A stretch of DNA of 64,000 bases from Colocasia esculenta (Eukaryota > Streptophyta > Magnoliopsida > Alismatales > Araceae), in the NCBI GenBank assembly GCA_014218235.1, contig CM024753.1, forward strand, positions 182,132,348 to 182,196,347. The letters are read 5' to 3'. The notes under the pieces were generated by a model, which saw only the letters and a program-made list of their open reading frames with translations, did not search any database and had not been told where the DNA came from. The translations under genes and the position numbers were made by a program. This document shows, in pieces, positions 22,301 through 34,092 of this stretch; position 1 is the stretch's first letter, and every line of letters starts with the position of its first letter.

Positions 22301-23635
22301 TGTTGGGTTCTCATGTGGGAGAATGTAACAAGTGCTTAAATGTTTTTGATGATGAGCAATACAAATTGATGTTATGTGAATGGTTCAAACATGATGACAA
22401 TGACAAAGACATGAATCAAATGATCAAGTGAAAAAAATGCTCTTATGATCACTTATGTATTCATTATATCTCACTTAGAATGTCTTTTAATGTAGGTGTG
22501 AATATAAACAAGACAAGCAACAAAATCCAAGTGCAAAAGAACAAGACAAGCTGCTGGAACAAGTAGCTGTCAACAGATGAATAATGTGCCGTCAACAGAT
22601 GAATAGTGCACCTGTCGACAGATGAATAGTGACCTGTCGACAGATACACACAGAAAATGGTTTCTCAGAAGGCCAGTCTTCTGGATTTTGCAAACCTGTC
22701 AGCACCTCTCGACAGCAGCAAGTCGGCTGTCGACAGACGGAGTTTTGGGAAGATCTAATGGCCAGGATATGATCTATATTTGGGTGATCCCTTTAAGCAC
22801 GACTCTCCATGTTTGGACACCCATATATAAGGATCATATGAGGCTATTTTCGCAGCAAGAAGCCACCATATCAAAACCCTAAGAAAAACTCAAGAGAAGA
22901 GCTCCTTCCTGCTGCCGTGCTTCATCCCTCTGACCAGAGCGAAGAAGATCCATCTTCTAAGTGGAGTTGAAGCCGGTTCGTCCATGGTTCAAGCTTCTCC
23001 ATCAACTGATCTCCATCCAAACGAAGCTTGGAGTTCTTCCGAACGACCACCACGAAGAGTTCTTCATTAGGATATACTTCTATATCTCTAAACTCTTCTA
23101 CTTCTATACCTTTCATATCTTTGTGAGTGTGGTAGTGGTTCAAGCGTTTTTTGTGCTTGATCCACATGTGGATTGTTGTTCTGATTGCTTGTTTGCATCA
23201 GACAACGTGTGTGGTGTATTGGTCAGATCAAGGCTAGAGGATCTGATCTATTGTGGACTTGATCTAGCGTGTGTGTGTGTGGTTGAGCCGTTGTGCTCGT
23301 ATGTGTGTGTTGTACTCAGTTCTTGAGTAGTGTGTCCTCACTGCGTGAGGGGTGGACGTAGGAGTCACATGGTGTGATCTCCGAACCACCTAAAAAATCC
23401 CTTGTGCACTGTGGTTTGACTTGTGGTTTGCATTGTATTGTGCTAGATGCATGCCTAGGGATTTCATCTACACACTACTTGTTATTTCGCTCACACACAT
23501 TACATAAGGTCAAAGGGGTTTTAATTAAGTAGATCTTTTAATCCGAAGTAGTTTTTAAATTGCTTAAGTTTCCGCTGCAAATCTATTCAACCCCCCCTTC
23601 TAGCTTTGCCATAACCGAATATCTAATCCTAACAA
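22301..23635 (+). mobile_element. Copia-C 5' LTR
   Basis: Begins TGTTGGGTTC, ends AATCCTAACA. A TATA box (TATATAAG) lies at 22824-22831. A CTGTCGACAG cluster at about 22563-22740 has a ~22-bp period (…CAGATGAATAGTG). A C-run motif (CAACCCCCCCTTCTAG) near the end is the Sirevirus-like LTR terminus. Confidence 0.92.
22563..22742. repeat. CTGTCGACAG cluster in Copia-C 5' LTR
   Basis: Six to seven copies of CTGTCGACAG or CTGTCAACAG, four of them in a tandem of about 22 bp units. The partner cluster lies at 29298-29466 in the 3' LTR. A GGTTTC...AGAAGGCC...TTCTGGATTT stretch beside it mirrors the Gypsy-1 and Gypsy-2 clusters. Confidence 0.85.
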
Positions 23636-23637
23636 TT

Positions 23638-23649
23638 GGTATCAGAGCG
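23638..23649 (+). other. Copia-C primer-binding site
   Basis: TGGTATCAGAGC two bases after the 5' LTR, the initiator Met-tRNA site. Confidence 0.93.
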
Positions 23650-23849
23650 GGTTTTCTGTTCATCGGTTGTGTTTTGGGAGATCTATCTTTGTGTGCTTAA
23701 CCGCTCTGAGTCCTAACAATATCTTGCTTTGTTGAGCGGGTTTAAATCTGATTATGATCTGACATGATTTGATTGAACTGATTGATTGCCTTTTGATCTC
23801 ACTCAATATTTTGTTGATTGGTCTAATCATCTGAAACATATTCAGAAAT

Positions 23850-25286
23850 ATGGCTAAGTTCTCAAGCATCATAATTAGACCTATGATTTTTGAGTTTGAT
23901 GACAATGTTGATAAAATGCAGGACTCCTCTATGATGACAAGCAAGATAGGATATAAAGCCAATGACAAATGCTTCATGGCTCATGGCAGCTCAAAAGGTT
24001 CTTCCCGTTCAGACAAATCTGAAGAATCATATATGTCAGAGACATCAAGAAACTCTCAAAGGTCAGGTAAATCCAATTCAGACCCATTTGATGTATCTAT
24101 ATCTAACTCTAATTCAGAGGATGATATATCCTATGATGAATTGATAGAATGCTATAAGCACTTGTCTAAACAATTTAAAAGGGTTAAATCTCAAAACAAG
24201 AAACTAAAAGAAAATTGGAGAAGAATGAAATGATAATTGATAATGCTCAAGCATTCTATGAATAAAATGAAAAATTGAAAATGAAAAATGAAAAATTGGA
24301 AATAAAGTCAAAAACTATGAAATCAAGTTTTCTAAGTTGAAAGAAGATCATGATCATGTGGAATCTGAAAATTCTAATTTGAAAAATAAAAATGAAAATT
24401 GATTGATCATAATGAGAATCTCAAATTTGATAATGATCAATTGAACAAACAAATCTCCAACATGGCTCATGATCACCAAATAAAAGAAAATTGCAATCAA
24501 CTGTTTGAGGAGAATAATTATCTGAAAAAGAAGATTGAATGCTTGTATCATGACAGACCATTAAATGATGAATGGAACAATTCTAAGAAGAAAATTGCTG
24601 ACTTGGAAAATCAAATTGTTCAAAGTGAAATTGAAAAGAACAAAATGAGAAATGGTCTGAATGTCATGACAAACCAACTTCAAACTTCTGAAAAAGAAGT
24701 TGTTGCATTGAAAGCTGTAAAAAGGAAGAACCATGTTTCAATTGAAAACCATAAAAAGAAAATGGAAAAGAAAACAAGAGTCCACAAGGTCTCCACACCT
24801 CCTCCAGCAACCCAGAATGTTTCAAGGAAATCTCCAACTCCACATCATGCCAAGAGATACCAAAGAGTACCACCTCCTTCTTCTCAACCCAAGGGTGATC
24901 AAAGGTACTCTAAAGGATCTCAGAGATTCCAGAAAATGCAATCACACTATGGTAAGCTCCAGGTAAATGCTCAACCCATTTGCTTTAAATGCAATAGGCC
25001 TGGTCATCTTGCTAAATTCTACTGAAATAAAAATCAACACTCTCATAAAAATGTCAAGTTTGTCCAATGCTTTACATGTCATGAACATGGACATTTGTCT
25101 AAGAACTGTTGGCATAAGAATCATGATTTTGTGTATGTTCCCAAGCTCCATGCTCATAATTTCATTAAGGAAAGAAATACAACTATTCAAAAAATAAAAT
25201 CACTTTGGATTCAGAAATCATTGTTGAATTCTAACATTGACGTCGTTGCAAGACCCAAGCAAGTGTGGGTCCCAAAATCAACTTAA
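23850..25286 (+). pseudogene. Copia-C gag, truncated and frameshifted
   Basis: Two main open stretches (23850-24233 and 24399-25025) plus a tail to 25286 in shifted frames. Recognisable parts are a Ser-rich acidic region (SDKSEESYMSETS), a long Asn/Lys/Glu-rich coiled coil, a first knuckle CFKCNRPGHLAKFY (its last Cys replaced by Tyr), a second knuckle CFTCHEHGHLSKNC, and the terminal KQVWVPKST motif that ends Sirevirus gags. The UBN2 capsid domain is missing at the N-terminus. It has three or more stops, so it is not functional as read. Confidence 0.82.
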
Positions 25287-25289
25287 TGA

Positions 25290-26087
25290 ACAAGCTGAGA
25301 TATCTTGCAGCCAAAAATTAGGAATGGATTCATGACATTGATTGTGCAAGGCAAGAAATGATGGAGAACAAAGGTAATTTTTTTTTTTAGACTATGATTG
25401 AAAACTGTTCAGGTAAAATCTCGTTAACACTTCAGTTTTGAACTGCAAGAATTGAAATGGACTTTTAAGTCCATCTGAGCAATGAAAAATATATTTTTGA
25501 TGCTATCCCCAAATGACAATGCTTCTTATCAATTGGAGTCATGCTAAATTTGAGGAAAAATGGATCTTTTATGCAGTGACTATTTGGTATATCAAATGGT
25601 GAAATGTGGAAGGACAAGCCCGGCTTGTCTGAAAACTATCATTATGCGTAAGAAATATTCTCCGCCAAGTATCAATAGTCTTATACTGCATAAAGACCAA
25701 AAACAAATTCAATTGATCATGTTCATACCTTCTTTGTGCAAATTGCTTGACAAGAACGTGTTTGAATTGCTTGAATGCTCATCTCAATACAATGCAAACA
25801 TTATGGGGGAGTAAGTCAAAAAGAGTTTTTGAGTGAGTTGTTTGAGGGACATTCTTTCACATCAATCTTGCCACATGTATCTCTTTAAAAGAATGAATGT
25901 TGGTGCTTTTATGATTATGGATGTTCTTTTGTGTGCAAATGCTTGGTATGTTTATGTATCTCATTGATTGATTTGCTTGAATGATGAGTCATCACATGCA
26001 CACACGATGGGGGAGCAAAAATCAGGATTGGTGAGTGAATTAATGAGGGAAAATCTCTAATCTCAGCCTTAAATCTGATTTGTCAAA
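25290..26087. other. Copia-C internal non-coding stretch
   Basis: AT-rich, with no pol-like frame on either strand. The 84-codon frame at 25560 shows no recognisable domain. This is where PR-IN would be in a full element. Confidence 0.5.
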
Positions 26088-26345
26088 GTCCCTGTCGACA
26101 GCCCCCAACAGCCTGTCGACAGATAAGCCTTCACAGAACCCAGAAATTGCACCCTGTGTGCATCTGTCGACAGCTACTTCTTCTGATGTCGATAGCCAGG
26201 CACAGTTCCAAACTTCAAATTTTCTGTCTGTCTGTATCTGTCGACAGCCAGCAGCACAGCTGTTGACAGACCATACCCTGCCTGAACCTAGTCCTTCACA
26301 ACTGTCTGTATCTGTCGACAGGTTCAAATTTGTTGTCAACAGATA
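26088..26345. repeat. CTGTCGACAG cluster inside Copia-C internal region
   Basis: About eight copies of CTGTCGACAG and one-base variants (CTGTTGACAG, TTGTCAACAG) in 258 bp, outside the LTRs. The motif is therefore not restricted to LTR promoters in this genome. Confidence 0.85.
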
Positions 26346-27074
26346 CCCATTTCACATCAAATTCTTCATCTTTCTCAACATCTTCATGAGTATGATCACA
26401 ATCATTGTACAAGGGGAGAATAGGGACTTACTATTCATTGCAACCTTTCATATTCACATAGTATCAAAGACATTGAATTAATCACAATGATTTTGATATA
26501 ATATTTTGTGCTTGAGTCTAGGTTGTGTCATCTAGAAAACATTGATCAAATCTAATGATTTTAACCTAACTCACTTGAATAACTCCCTTGTGGATTATCA
26601 TGTTTCTAAAATGGTTTGATAAGTAAGAAGGTTTTTGAACTTAATGTTTTACATTAACCATTGACCTTAAATAATCATTGACCTTGATTGTTAAAAATAT
26701 ATATAAAAAAAGGAGAAAAGCTACCTATTTCAAACACTCAAAAGTTCATAAAAAATATTTGAAATGGGACAAAGGCAGAGCAATGATGAGTATCACTGAG
26801 TAACCGGGGACATGGGCATCACAAATGTCTGTCTTCGCGTCAAAAAGTCCTTTCATTATCTCTGCACAATAGTATGATGGTCACTTACACTGAGTAACTG
26901 GGGGTACGGGCATCCCAAATGTCAACCTTCACGTCAAAAGGTGAAAGTGATCCTAATTACTACTTTTCCCACATTAACTTGACACAAAAAATTCAACGCA
27001 AGAAATAGTGTAGCCTCCATACTTTTACATCAAAGGCAATGTGTTGTTTATTGTTAATCGCTCATGTAGACATT
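26346..27074. other. Copia-C internal spacer with an imperfect ~110-bp tandem repeat
   Basis: Two diverged copies beginning CACTGAGTAAC (about 26797 and 26889) and ending near GTCAAAAGGTG. Otherwise AT-rich without genes. Confidence 0.6.
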
Positions 27075-27124
27075 TGTGACGACCCAACCAGCAAACTGGC
27101 ACAACAACCGTGCCAGTTGGTAGA

Positions 27125-27187
27125 CTTCCCAGGAAGGTCACCCATCCTGGGACTACTCCCAACTGAGCACGCTTAACTTCAAAGTTC
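27125..27187 (-). promoter_or_regulatory. 5S rRNA-derived Pol III promoter, Cassandra LTR 1
   Basis: On minus: box A (AAGTTAAGCGTGCT), intermediate element (GGGAGTAGT) and box C (AGGATGGGTGACC), in order as in plant 5S rRNA genes. Only the 3' half of a 5S gene is present, so this is not an rRNA gene. Confidence 0.88.
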
Positions 27188-27560
27188 TTTTCCTGCTCGA
27201 GCTCTGAAAATGACTAGTCCAGGTTGTTGGTAATCTACTGATTTAGTCCATTTAACATATTCTTATATGGGGTGTTACAATCTACCCCTCTTATATAAGC
27301 GACGTCCTCGTCGCTGCTCACATATAGCACACAATCAAACCCCAGGCAGGCAGGATTCTAGAGGTGGCCCCCACATACTCAAGTGGTGGCTCCCACTATG
27401 TAGCACTTTGCGCCATTGTGGTCTCAAGAGGTGGCTCCCATAGCGTAGCACTTTGCCCTGTGTGGCACTTAGTTCCTGCACTTCCGGCTGGGCAAGGCTC
27501 TGATACCATTTGTGACGACCCAACCAGCAAACTGGCCCAACAACCGTGCCAGTTGGTAGA

Positions 27561-27623
27561 CTTCCCAAGAAGGTCACCCATCCTGGGACTTCTCCCAACT
27601 GAGCACGCTTAACTTCAAAGTTC
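27561..27623 (-). promoter_or_regulatory. 5S-derived Pol III promoter, Cassandra LTR 2 (truncated LTR)
   Basis: Same boxes on minus. The intermediate element differs by one base (AGAAGT for AGTAGT). The LTR is cut at 27697, downstream of this block. Confidence 0.85.
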
Positions 27624-28071
27624 TTTTCCTGCTCGAGCTCTGAAAATGACTAGTCTGGGTTGTTGGTAGTCTGCTGATTTAGTCCATTTAACATATTCTA
27701 CCAACTGGCACGGTTGTTGGGCCAGTTTGCTGGTTGGGTCGTCACAAATGGTATCCGAGCCTTGCCCAGCCAGAAGTGCAGAAACTAAGTGCCACACACG
27801 GCAAAAGTGCTACGCTATGGGAGCCACCTCTTGAGGCCATAATGGCGCAAAGTGCTACATAGTGGGAGACACCTCTTGAGCCTATGGGGGCCACCTCTAG
27901 AATCCTGCTTGCCTGGGGTTTGATTATGTGCTATATGTGAGTAGCGAGGAGGACGTCGCTTATATAAGAGGGGTAGATTGTAACACCCCATATAAGAATA
28001 TGTTAAATGGACTAAATCAGTTGACTACCAACAACCCAGACTAGTCATTTTCAGAGCTCGAGCAGGAAAAG

Positions 28072-28133
28072 AACTCTGAAGTTAAGCGTGCTCAGTTGGG
28101 AGTAGTCCCAGGATGGGTGACCTTCCTGGGAAG
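28072..28133 (+). promoter_or_regulatory. 5S-derived Pol III promoter, Cassandra LTR 4
   Basis: Box A, intermediate element and box C intact on +, with CTCTGAAGTTAAGCG at the start. Confidence 0.88.
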
Positions 28134-28507
28134 TCTACCAACTGGCACAGTTGTTGGGCCAGTTTGCTGGTTGGGTCGTCACAAATGGTATCAGAGCCTT
28201 ACCCAGCCGGAAGTGCAGGAACTAAGTGCCACACAGGGCAAATTGCTACGCTATGGGAGCCACCTCTTGAGGCCACAATGGCGCAAAGTGCTACATAGTG
28301 GGAGCCACCTCTTGAGCATGTGGGGGCCACCTCTAGAATCTTGCCTGCTTGGGGTTTGATTGTGTGCTATATGTGAGCAGCGAAGAGGACGTCGCTTATA
28401 TAAGAGGGGTAGATTGTAACACCCCATATAAGAATATGTTAAATGGACTAAATCAGTTGACTACCAACAACCCGGACTAGTCATTTTCAGAGCTCGAGCA
28501 GGAAAAG

Positions 28508-28569
28508 AACTTTGAAGTTAAGCGTGCTCAGTTGGGAGTAGTCCCAGGATGGGTGACCTTCCTGGGAAG
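28508..28569 (+). promoter_or_regulatory. 5S-derived Pol III promoter, Cassandra LTR 5
   Basis: As in LTR 4, with one difference (TTTGAAG) just before box A. Confidence 0.88.
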
Positions 28570-28624
28570 TCTACCAACTAGCACGGTTGTTGGGCCAGTT
28601 TGCTGGTTGGGTCGTCACAACATT

Positions 28625-29015
28625 ACTTTCGAGTACCATTTGAACATCACTCACAAAGGAACATATTTTTCTACAATGGTTTTATCCAAAGGGGTTATCT
28701 TAGGTTCATATATTCTTGAACGGTGTTTTCTAAATGCCATAACTTAAGATTCCTAGAATATTATCTCTTAACCATTGTAGAATTTTTATGTGTTTCAATA
28801 CTAGTGTTTATGACATTTTGCAATGGATATAAACTGGTTCTCAACCTTAAAATTCCATTTGAACACTCATACCCCACTCAGATCCTTCACAATTCAGTTC
28901 AGGGTCAAGTAGTTCTTTGCTTCATTCTTACCCATGTGTGCACTCACTATCTTTTTGGATGTTTCCAAAAGGGGGAGAAACATCAATTGTATCAATTATA
29001 AGTTTTGTCATCATC
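28625..29015. other. Copia-C internal 3' spacer
   Basis: AT-rich. A frame of 92 codons on + (28723-29001) has no recognisable domain. It leads into the polypurine tract. Confidence 0.45.
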
Positions 29016-29029
29016 AAAAAGGGGGAGAA
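29016..29029 (+). other. Copia-C polypurine tract
   Basis: AAAAAGGGGGAGAA directly before the 3' LTR start TGTTAGG. The same AAAAAGGGGGAGA tract precedes the Copia-D LTRs. Confidence 0.9.
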
Positions 29030-30364
29030 TGTTAGGTTCTCATATGGGAGAATGTAACAAGTACTTAAATGTTTTTGATGATGAGCAATACTAATTGATG
29101 TTATGTGAATGGTTCAAACATGATGACAATGACAAAGATATGAATCAAATGATCAAGTGAAAAAAATGCTCTTATGATCACTTATGTATTCATTATATCT
29201 CACTTAGAATGTCTTTTAATGTAGGTGTGAATGTACACAAGACAAGCAACAAAATCCAAGTACAAAAGAACAAGACAAGCTGCTAGAACAAGTAGTTGTC
29301 AACAGATGAATAGTGTGCTGTCAACAGATGAATAGTGCACCTGTCGACAGATGAATAGTGACATGTCGACAGATACACATAGAAAATGGTTTCCCGGAAG
29401 GCCAGTCTTCTGGATTTTGCAAACCTGTCAGCACCTGTCGACAACAGCAAGTCGGCTGTCGACAGACGGAGTTTTGGGAAGATCTAATGGCCAGGATATG
29501 ATCTATATTTGGGTGATCCCTTTAAGCACGACTCTCCATGTTTGGACATCCATATATAAGGTTCATATGAGGCTATTTTCACAGTAAGAAGCCACCATAT
29601 CAAAACCCTAAGAAAAACTCAAGAGAAGAGCTTCTTCCTGCTGCCCTACTTCATCCCTCTGACCAGAGCGAAGAAGATCCATCTTCCAAGCGGAGTTGAA
29701 GCCAGTTCGTCCATGGTTAAAGCTTCTCCATCAACTGATCTTCATCCAAACGAAGCTTGGAGTTCTTCCGGATGACCACCACGAAGAGTTCTTCATCAGG
29801 ATATACTTCTACATCTCTGAACTCTTCTACTTCTATACCTTTCATATCTTTGCGTGTGTGGTAGTGGTTCAAGCGTTCCTTGTGCTTGATCCACGTGTGG
29901 ATTGTTGTTCTGATTGTGTGTTTGCATTAGACAACATGTGTGGTGTGTTGGTCAGATCAAGGCTAGAGGATTTGATCTATTGTGGACTTGATCTAACGTG
30001 TGTGTGTGTGTGGTTGAGCCGTTGTGCTCGTGTGTGTGTGTTGTACTCAGTTCTTGAGTAGTGTGTCCTCACTGTGTGAGGGGTGGACGTAGGAGTCACG
30101 TGGTGTGATCTCCGAACCACCTAAAAAATCCCTTGTGCACTGTGGTTTGACTTGTGGTTTGCATTGTATTGCGCTAGATGCATGCCTAGGGATTTCGTCT
30201 ACACACTACTTGTTATTTCACTCACACACAATACATCAAGTCAAAGGGGTTTTAATTAAGTAGATCTTTTAATCCGAAGTAGTTTTTAAATTGCTTAAGT
30301 TTCCGCTGCAAATCTATTCAACCCCCCTTCTAGCTTTGCCATAACCGAATATCCGATCGTAACA
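29030..30364 (+). mobile_element. Copia-C 3' LTR
   Basis: Same length as the 5' LTR (1335 bp), with TATA (TATATAAG) at 29553-29560 and a CTGTCGACAG cluster at 29298-29466. It is followed by TSD AACAC. Confidence 0.92.
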
Positions 30365-30369
30365 AACAC

Positions 30370-31960
30370 CGCAATCAAGGCATAGGAAAGGGTCATGGAC
30401 GAAGATAGAAGATTACCCTGTCCCCCAGCAAAAAACCAACCTCGCCGAGCCTCAACAAAATCATAGTCCTCTAGGGTGAAAAGCCCCAACTCGTTCCCGA
30501 AATAGAAGTGCATGTGAATTCCTTCGTCTTCGACCCCTCTCACGAAGAAGAAGAAAAGGAGGTCACAAGCGAGCTCCCCCACAGAAAGGTTGTCGAGCAG
30601 ACCGGCCGGCCGGCTCCACCTAGAAAGGATAAAGATGAGACTTCAGCTCCGGAGGAAGGTCTCTTGGCCCCTTTATTCAAAGAAAGGCCAGATGAACGGT
30701 CAGGGGCAAAGCAGAGTGACAAATTCGGGCAGCTGCCAAAATCCTTGGCAGAGATGGTCTTATCGTTGGAACAAATTCATGCTCGAGCCGACCACAAAAT
30801 CATACAGCATATGAAGCGGTTCCCCGCCAATGTCATTATATGGGACGCCATCGCTTGGAGCAAGGAGTTAACAGGGGACCTCATCAAGATATTGCAGGAA
30901 CCCGAGGTCTATGAAGCTCATGTGACCGAACTCCAAACTCAAGCCCTGGAGGCAATGGCGGCAGAGGTGACATTCTCCGAAAAAATATGTTGTTGCCTTC
31001 ATTGTATCACAACTTCCCCTTGTACATGAAAGGAAAAGTCAATGGGCACAAGCTCAACCGGATCTTTGTTGACCCTAGGGCATCTGTCAATATCATGCCC
31101 CTTAAGACTTTCAAGTCTTTATATCTTATGCCCTACCTGTAAAGGGTAAATGATGTCAGAATCGTCGGGTTCAATCAGAACTCCAAAAATGCCTTGGGAA
31201 AGGTGGAAGTGTAGCTAGTCATGGATGGCTTCACCACCGAGGTCGTATTCTACATTATCAATGCAAATACCTCATATAAAGCTCTCCTGGGGAGGCCTTG
31301 GCTGCATGAAAATTGGGTCATCCCCTCAACACTCCACCAATGCATAAAGTATGTCAAGGAGGGAGAGAAACACACAGTCTTCACCGACCGGGACCCTTTC
31401 CGCCCAAATGAATGTAATCTGGTAGATGCCCAGTTATACTTCGGCGATCCCCTTGGCGAGTCTCCGGCTATTCCAAGGCAAAGCAAAATGCCGGTACAAG
31501 TCAAGAAAAGCAAGATGAGGAAGAGGAGGAGCTCTTCACTATCAATAAAGATCTCCTCGAAATCCACTGACTTGGCCTCCTTGCCGAGTCTACTGAACCT
31601 GGGCCCAGCTGCCTGGAAAGTCACGAAATCAATTATGAAGAAAACACCATCGGCGAGGCTATCAACCAAAGCATCTCCTTGCCTCCAGCATACATGCAGC
31701 TGCCCTTTCTTAGGGAGGAGCATAAGGTGGAACGACTGAAAACGTTCATCGTCACCTATTACAAAAGGGAGAGTCTCGAGAAAGGAGAGGCACCCAAGCC
31801 GATCATCTTCTACAAGGGGGAACTGCTCCCATATGGGCCACTCAAAGATGACTTCGGATGGAGTCAGATAACTCAAATCACCCTTGAACCCGTTCAAGAA
31901 ATGGACGATATGTCCGAGAGCATCAAGAAACTATGCCAAAAGCAGAAGATCGTGCAAATG
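30370..31960 (+). pseudogene. Tat element protease region
   Basis: The frame following Copia-C continues the Tat polyprotein with multiple shifts. The aspartic protease is recognised by KGKVNGHKLNRIFVDPRAS (active-site DxGA-type loop altered to DPRA), then INANTSYKALLGRPWLH and STLHQCIKY, the standard Tat/Gypsy protease end. Loss of the catalytic DSG/DGG loop and the stops around 31140 and 31213 show decay. A linker follows toward RT (PPAYMQLPFLREEHKVERL). Confidence 0.75.
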
Positions 31961-32478
31961 TAAGATCCCTCTCGGCGAGATTACTTCCACCAGCTATGGT
32001 ACTTGAAGCAACTCCAAAGGCAACCCCCCAATTGTACGAAAGACACAAGGGGGTTGGGTTATGATTGAAAGATAGACTTCGAGGCCTACTACGTGGTTAA
32101 CACCGTTGGGCTCGTGCCCTCACCTGATCACCGCCATGCTAGCGGACAACCTCCTACCTCCATGATAAAGCCGCAGGAAGGGGGGGATATATCCATCCTC
32201 ACAAATGAGGCACCATGCCATGAAGCACCTCAATATGAGGAACAACAATTTTGGTCGATTGCCGAGGAGGGTTTCAAATATTATGACGTCCACGTCGCTG
32301 ACTCCGATGAAGAAAAGGACTTCATTGATCTGCATTCGACGCCCCATGAACCTGAAGATGGTGGGCAAGCTATAGTGGATGAACTGGTCGAGCTCAACCT
32401 CGGGGAACCTGAGAACCCTGACTGATCTTTGTCAGCGCCCTCCTGAATGAAGAGGAGAGACATCCATATCAATGACTC

Positions 32479-33860
32479 TTGCTGGAGTTCAAGGACTGTT
32501 TTGCATGGACATACAAAGAAATGCCAGGCCTGAATCCCTTTGTGGCCGAGCACGAGCTATCAACACTCCCTGCAGCAAATCCAGTCAAACAGGCCCAAAG
32601 GCGTATGCGCCACGAGCTGGAGCTAAAAGTAAATTCTGAAGTGGACAAACTCCTCGAAGTCGGTTTCACCGAGCCCTGCATCTACCCAACTTGGCTGGCC
32701 AACATAGTGCCGGTGAAAAATAAGAATGGCCCAAGTCCGAACCTGCATAAATTACAGGGACTTGAATAAAGCATGCCCGAAGGATGACTTCCCGGTCCCG
32801 ATCACCGAAATGATGGTCGATATGACTACCGGGAACGAAGCACTATCCTTCATAGACGGGTCGTCGGGCTACAATCAAATTCGTATGGCTCCCAAAGATA
32901 AGGACCATATTGCATTCAGGTCCCCTAAAGGGATCTACAACTACAAAAGAATGCCTTTCGACCTGAAAAATGCTGGAGCCACCTATCAAAGGGCCATGAC
33001 AAAATTTTTTAGCGAAATGCTTTACAGCTCAGTTGAGTGATATGTTGATGATTTGGTCGTCAAGACCAAAAAGCGAGAAGACCACCTAGGCGATTTATGC
33101 CACGTCGTTGAAAGACTCTGCCAACACCAACTGAAGATGAACCCAATGAAGTGCACCTTCGGCATTTCGAGTGGCAAATTACTCGGCTTCATTGTCAAGT
33201 GCCGCGGGATAGAAATTAATCCTGTCAAAATCAAGGCTATCAGGGAATTGCCGCTACCAAAAACCTTGACGGAGCTGAAATCACTCCAAGGAAGGCTGGC
33301 CTATATCAGGCGTTTCATCTCCAATCTCTCGGGCAGATGCACTCCCTTCAGCAAATTGATGAAGAAAGGAGCCCCATTCATATGGGACTAAGAGTGCCAA
33401 GATACCTTTGAAGAGATCAAAGAGCATCTCCTTACTCCTCCCGTGTTGGGAGCCCCGGTGAAAGGGAAGTCGCTCATCCTCTATGTTGCGGCCATGGAAA
33501 CGTCCCTGGGAGCACTCTTGGCATAAACAAATGAGGAAGGCAAAGAGCAGCCATTATACTACCTCAGCAGAATGTTGGTGGGCCTGGAGCACCGCTATTC
33601 CCCCGTGGAGAAAGTATGTATGGCACTGATATTTATCGTCAAGAAATTAAGGCATTATCTATTGGCCCACCAAGTCAACCTCATCTCTAGGATAGACCCA
33701 CTAAAAGTGCTCCTTATCCAACCTGTGCTGTCAGGCAGGCTGGGAAAGTGGGCCCTACTCCTTATGGAGTTTGATATCACCTTTGTCCCAAGAAAAGCAG
33801 TCAAAGGACAAGGCATGGCCGATTTTATAGCATCACATCCGCTCTCGGCAAGCTCTCCCC
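32479..33860 (+). pseudogene. Tat element reverse transcriptase and RNase H
   Basis: RT blocks appear in order: CFAWTYKEMPGL, KNKNG, a one-base frameshift near 32740, YRDLNKACPKDDFPVP, FIDGSSGYNQIRMAP, FRSPKGIYNYKRMPF, and YVDDLVVKT at 33041. The codon before YVDD is TGA where Trp is expected. RNase H follows (LILYVAAMETSLGALLA, then YYLSRMLVGLEHRYSPVEKVCMAL, HYLLAHQVNLIS). The first RNase H acidic residue is Ala in YVAAME instead of the usual Asp. At least three stops and one frameshift prevent translation. Confidence 0.88.
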
Positions 33861-33959
33861 TTGAGTTCAAACTCGCTGAGGAGGAAACGCTCTCACCCCC
33901 TCAAGGGGAGGGGAGTCAACAAGAAGGATCCCCCATTGAGGAGAGCGGAAATACTCTTG

Positions 33960-34092
33960 TCATAGAGCCACCGCATTGGGAGCTCTACTTTGACGGCGCT
34001 TCCCGGGTGGTCAAGCAAAGTAACGGCACCACGACCTTCACCTCTGGAGCAGGCATCGTCCTAGTGACTCCACAAGGGGGAATACTCCACAA
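33960..34092 (+). pseudogene. Tat second (archaeal-type) RNase H, first part
   Basis: IEPPHWELYFDGASR ... SGAGIVLVTPQGGILH is the start of the additional RNase H domain typical of Tat elements. Copia-D interrupts it; the second part is at 40959-41240 in the same frame after removing the insert and one CACAA. Confidence 0.85.

Larger units (their letters stand above)
27075..28619. mobile_element. Cassandra (5S-LTR TRIM) head-to-head multimer
   Basis: Cassandra elements are short LTR retrotransposons whose LTR contains a 5S rRNA-derived Pol III promoter. Here the minus arm is LTR (27075-27279), internal (27280-27510) and a partial LTR (27511-27697). At 27698 it turns into the plus arm: partial LTR (27698-27747), internal (27748-27978), LTR (27979-28183), internal (28184-28414), LTR (28415-28619). 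Full LTRs are 205 bp, TGTAACACCC...GTCGTCACA, each followed by a TGGTATC(A/C)GAGC PBS. The whole block is flanked by ACATT (27070-27074 and 28620-28624). Both outer ends are LTR 3' (U5) ends, which ordinary integration does not give. Confidence 0.92.
22301..30364 (+). mobile_element. Copia-C: gag-only (TR-GAG-like) non-autonomous LTR element
   Basis: Two LTRs of 1335 bp each (22301-23635 and 29030-30364), PBS (TGGTATCAGAGC) at 23638, polypurine tract at 29016-29029, and TSD AACAC at 22296-22300 and 30365-30369. The internal region has a decayed Copia gag and no protease, integrase or RT that I can find. The first 300 bp of the LTRs differ at about 3-4% of sites by eye, mostly transitions, so this is younger than its Tat host. 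It needs a partner element's enzymes to move. A Cassandra multimer later inserted in its 3' half. Confidence 0.92.

Noticed and set aside
27125..28569. 5S rRNA genes or a 5S array
   Set aside because: Only the promoter half of 5S is present, always inside a 205-bp TGTAACACCC...GTCGTCACA LTR followed by a PBS. This is Cassandra, not ribosomal DNA.
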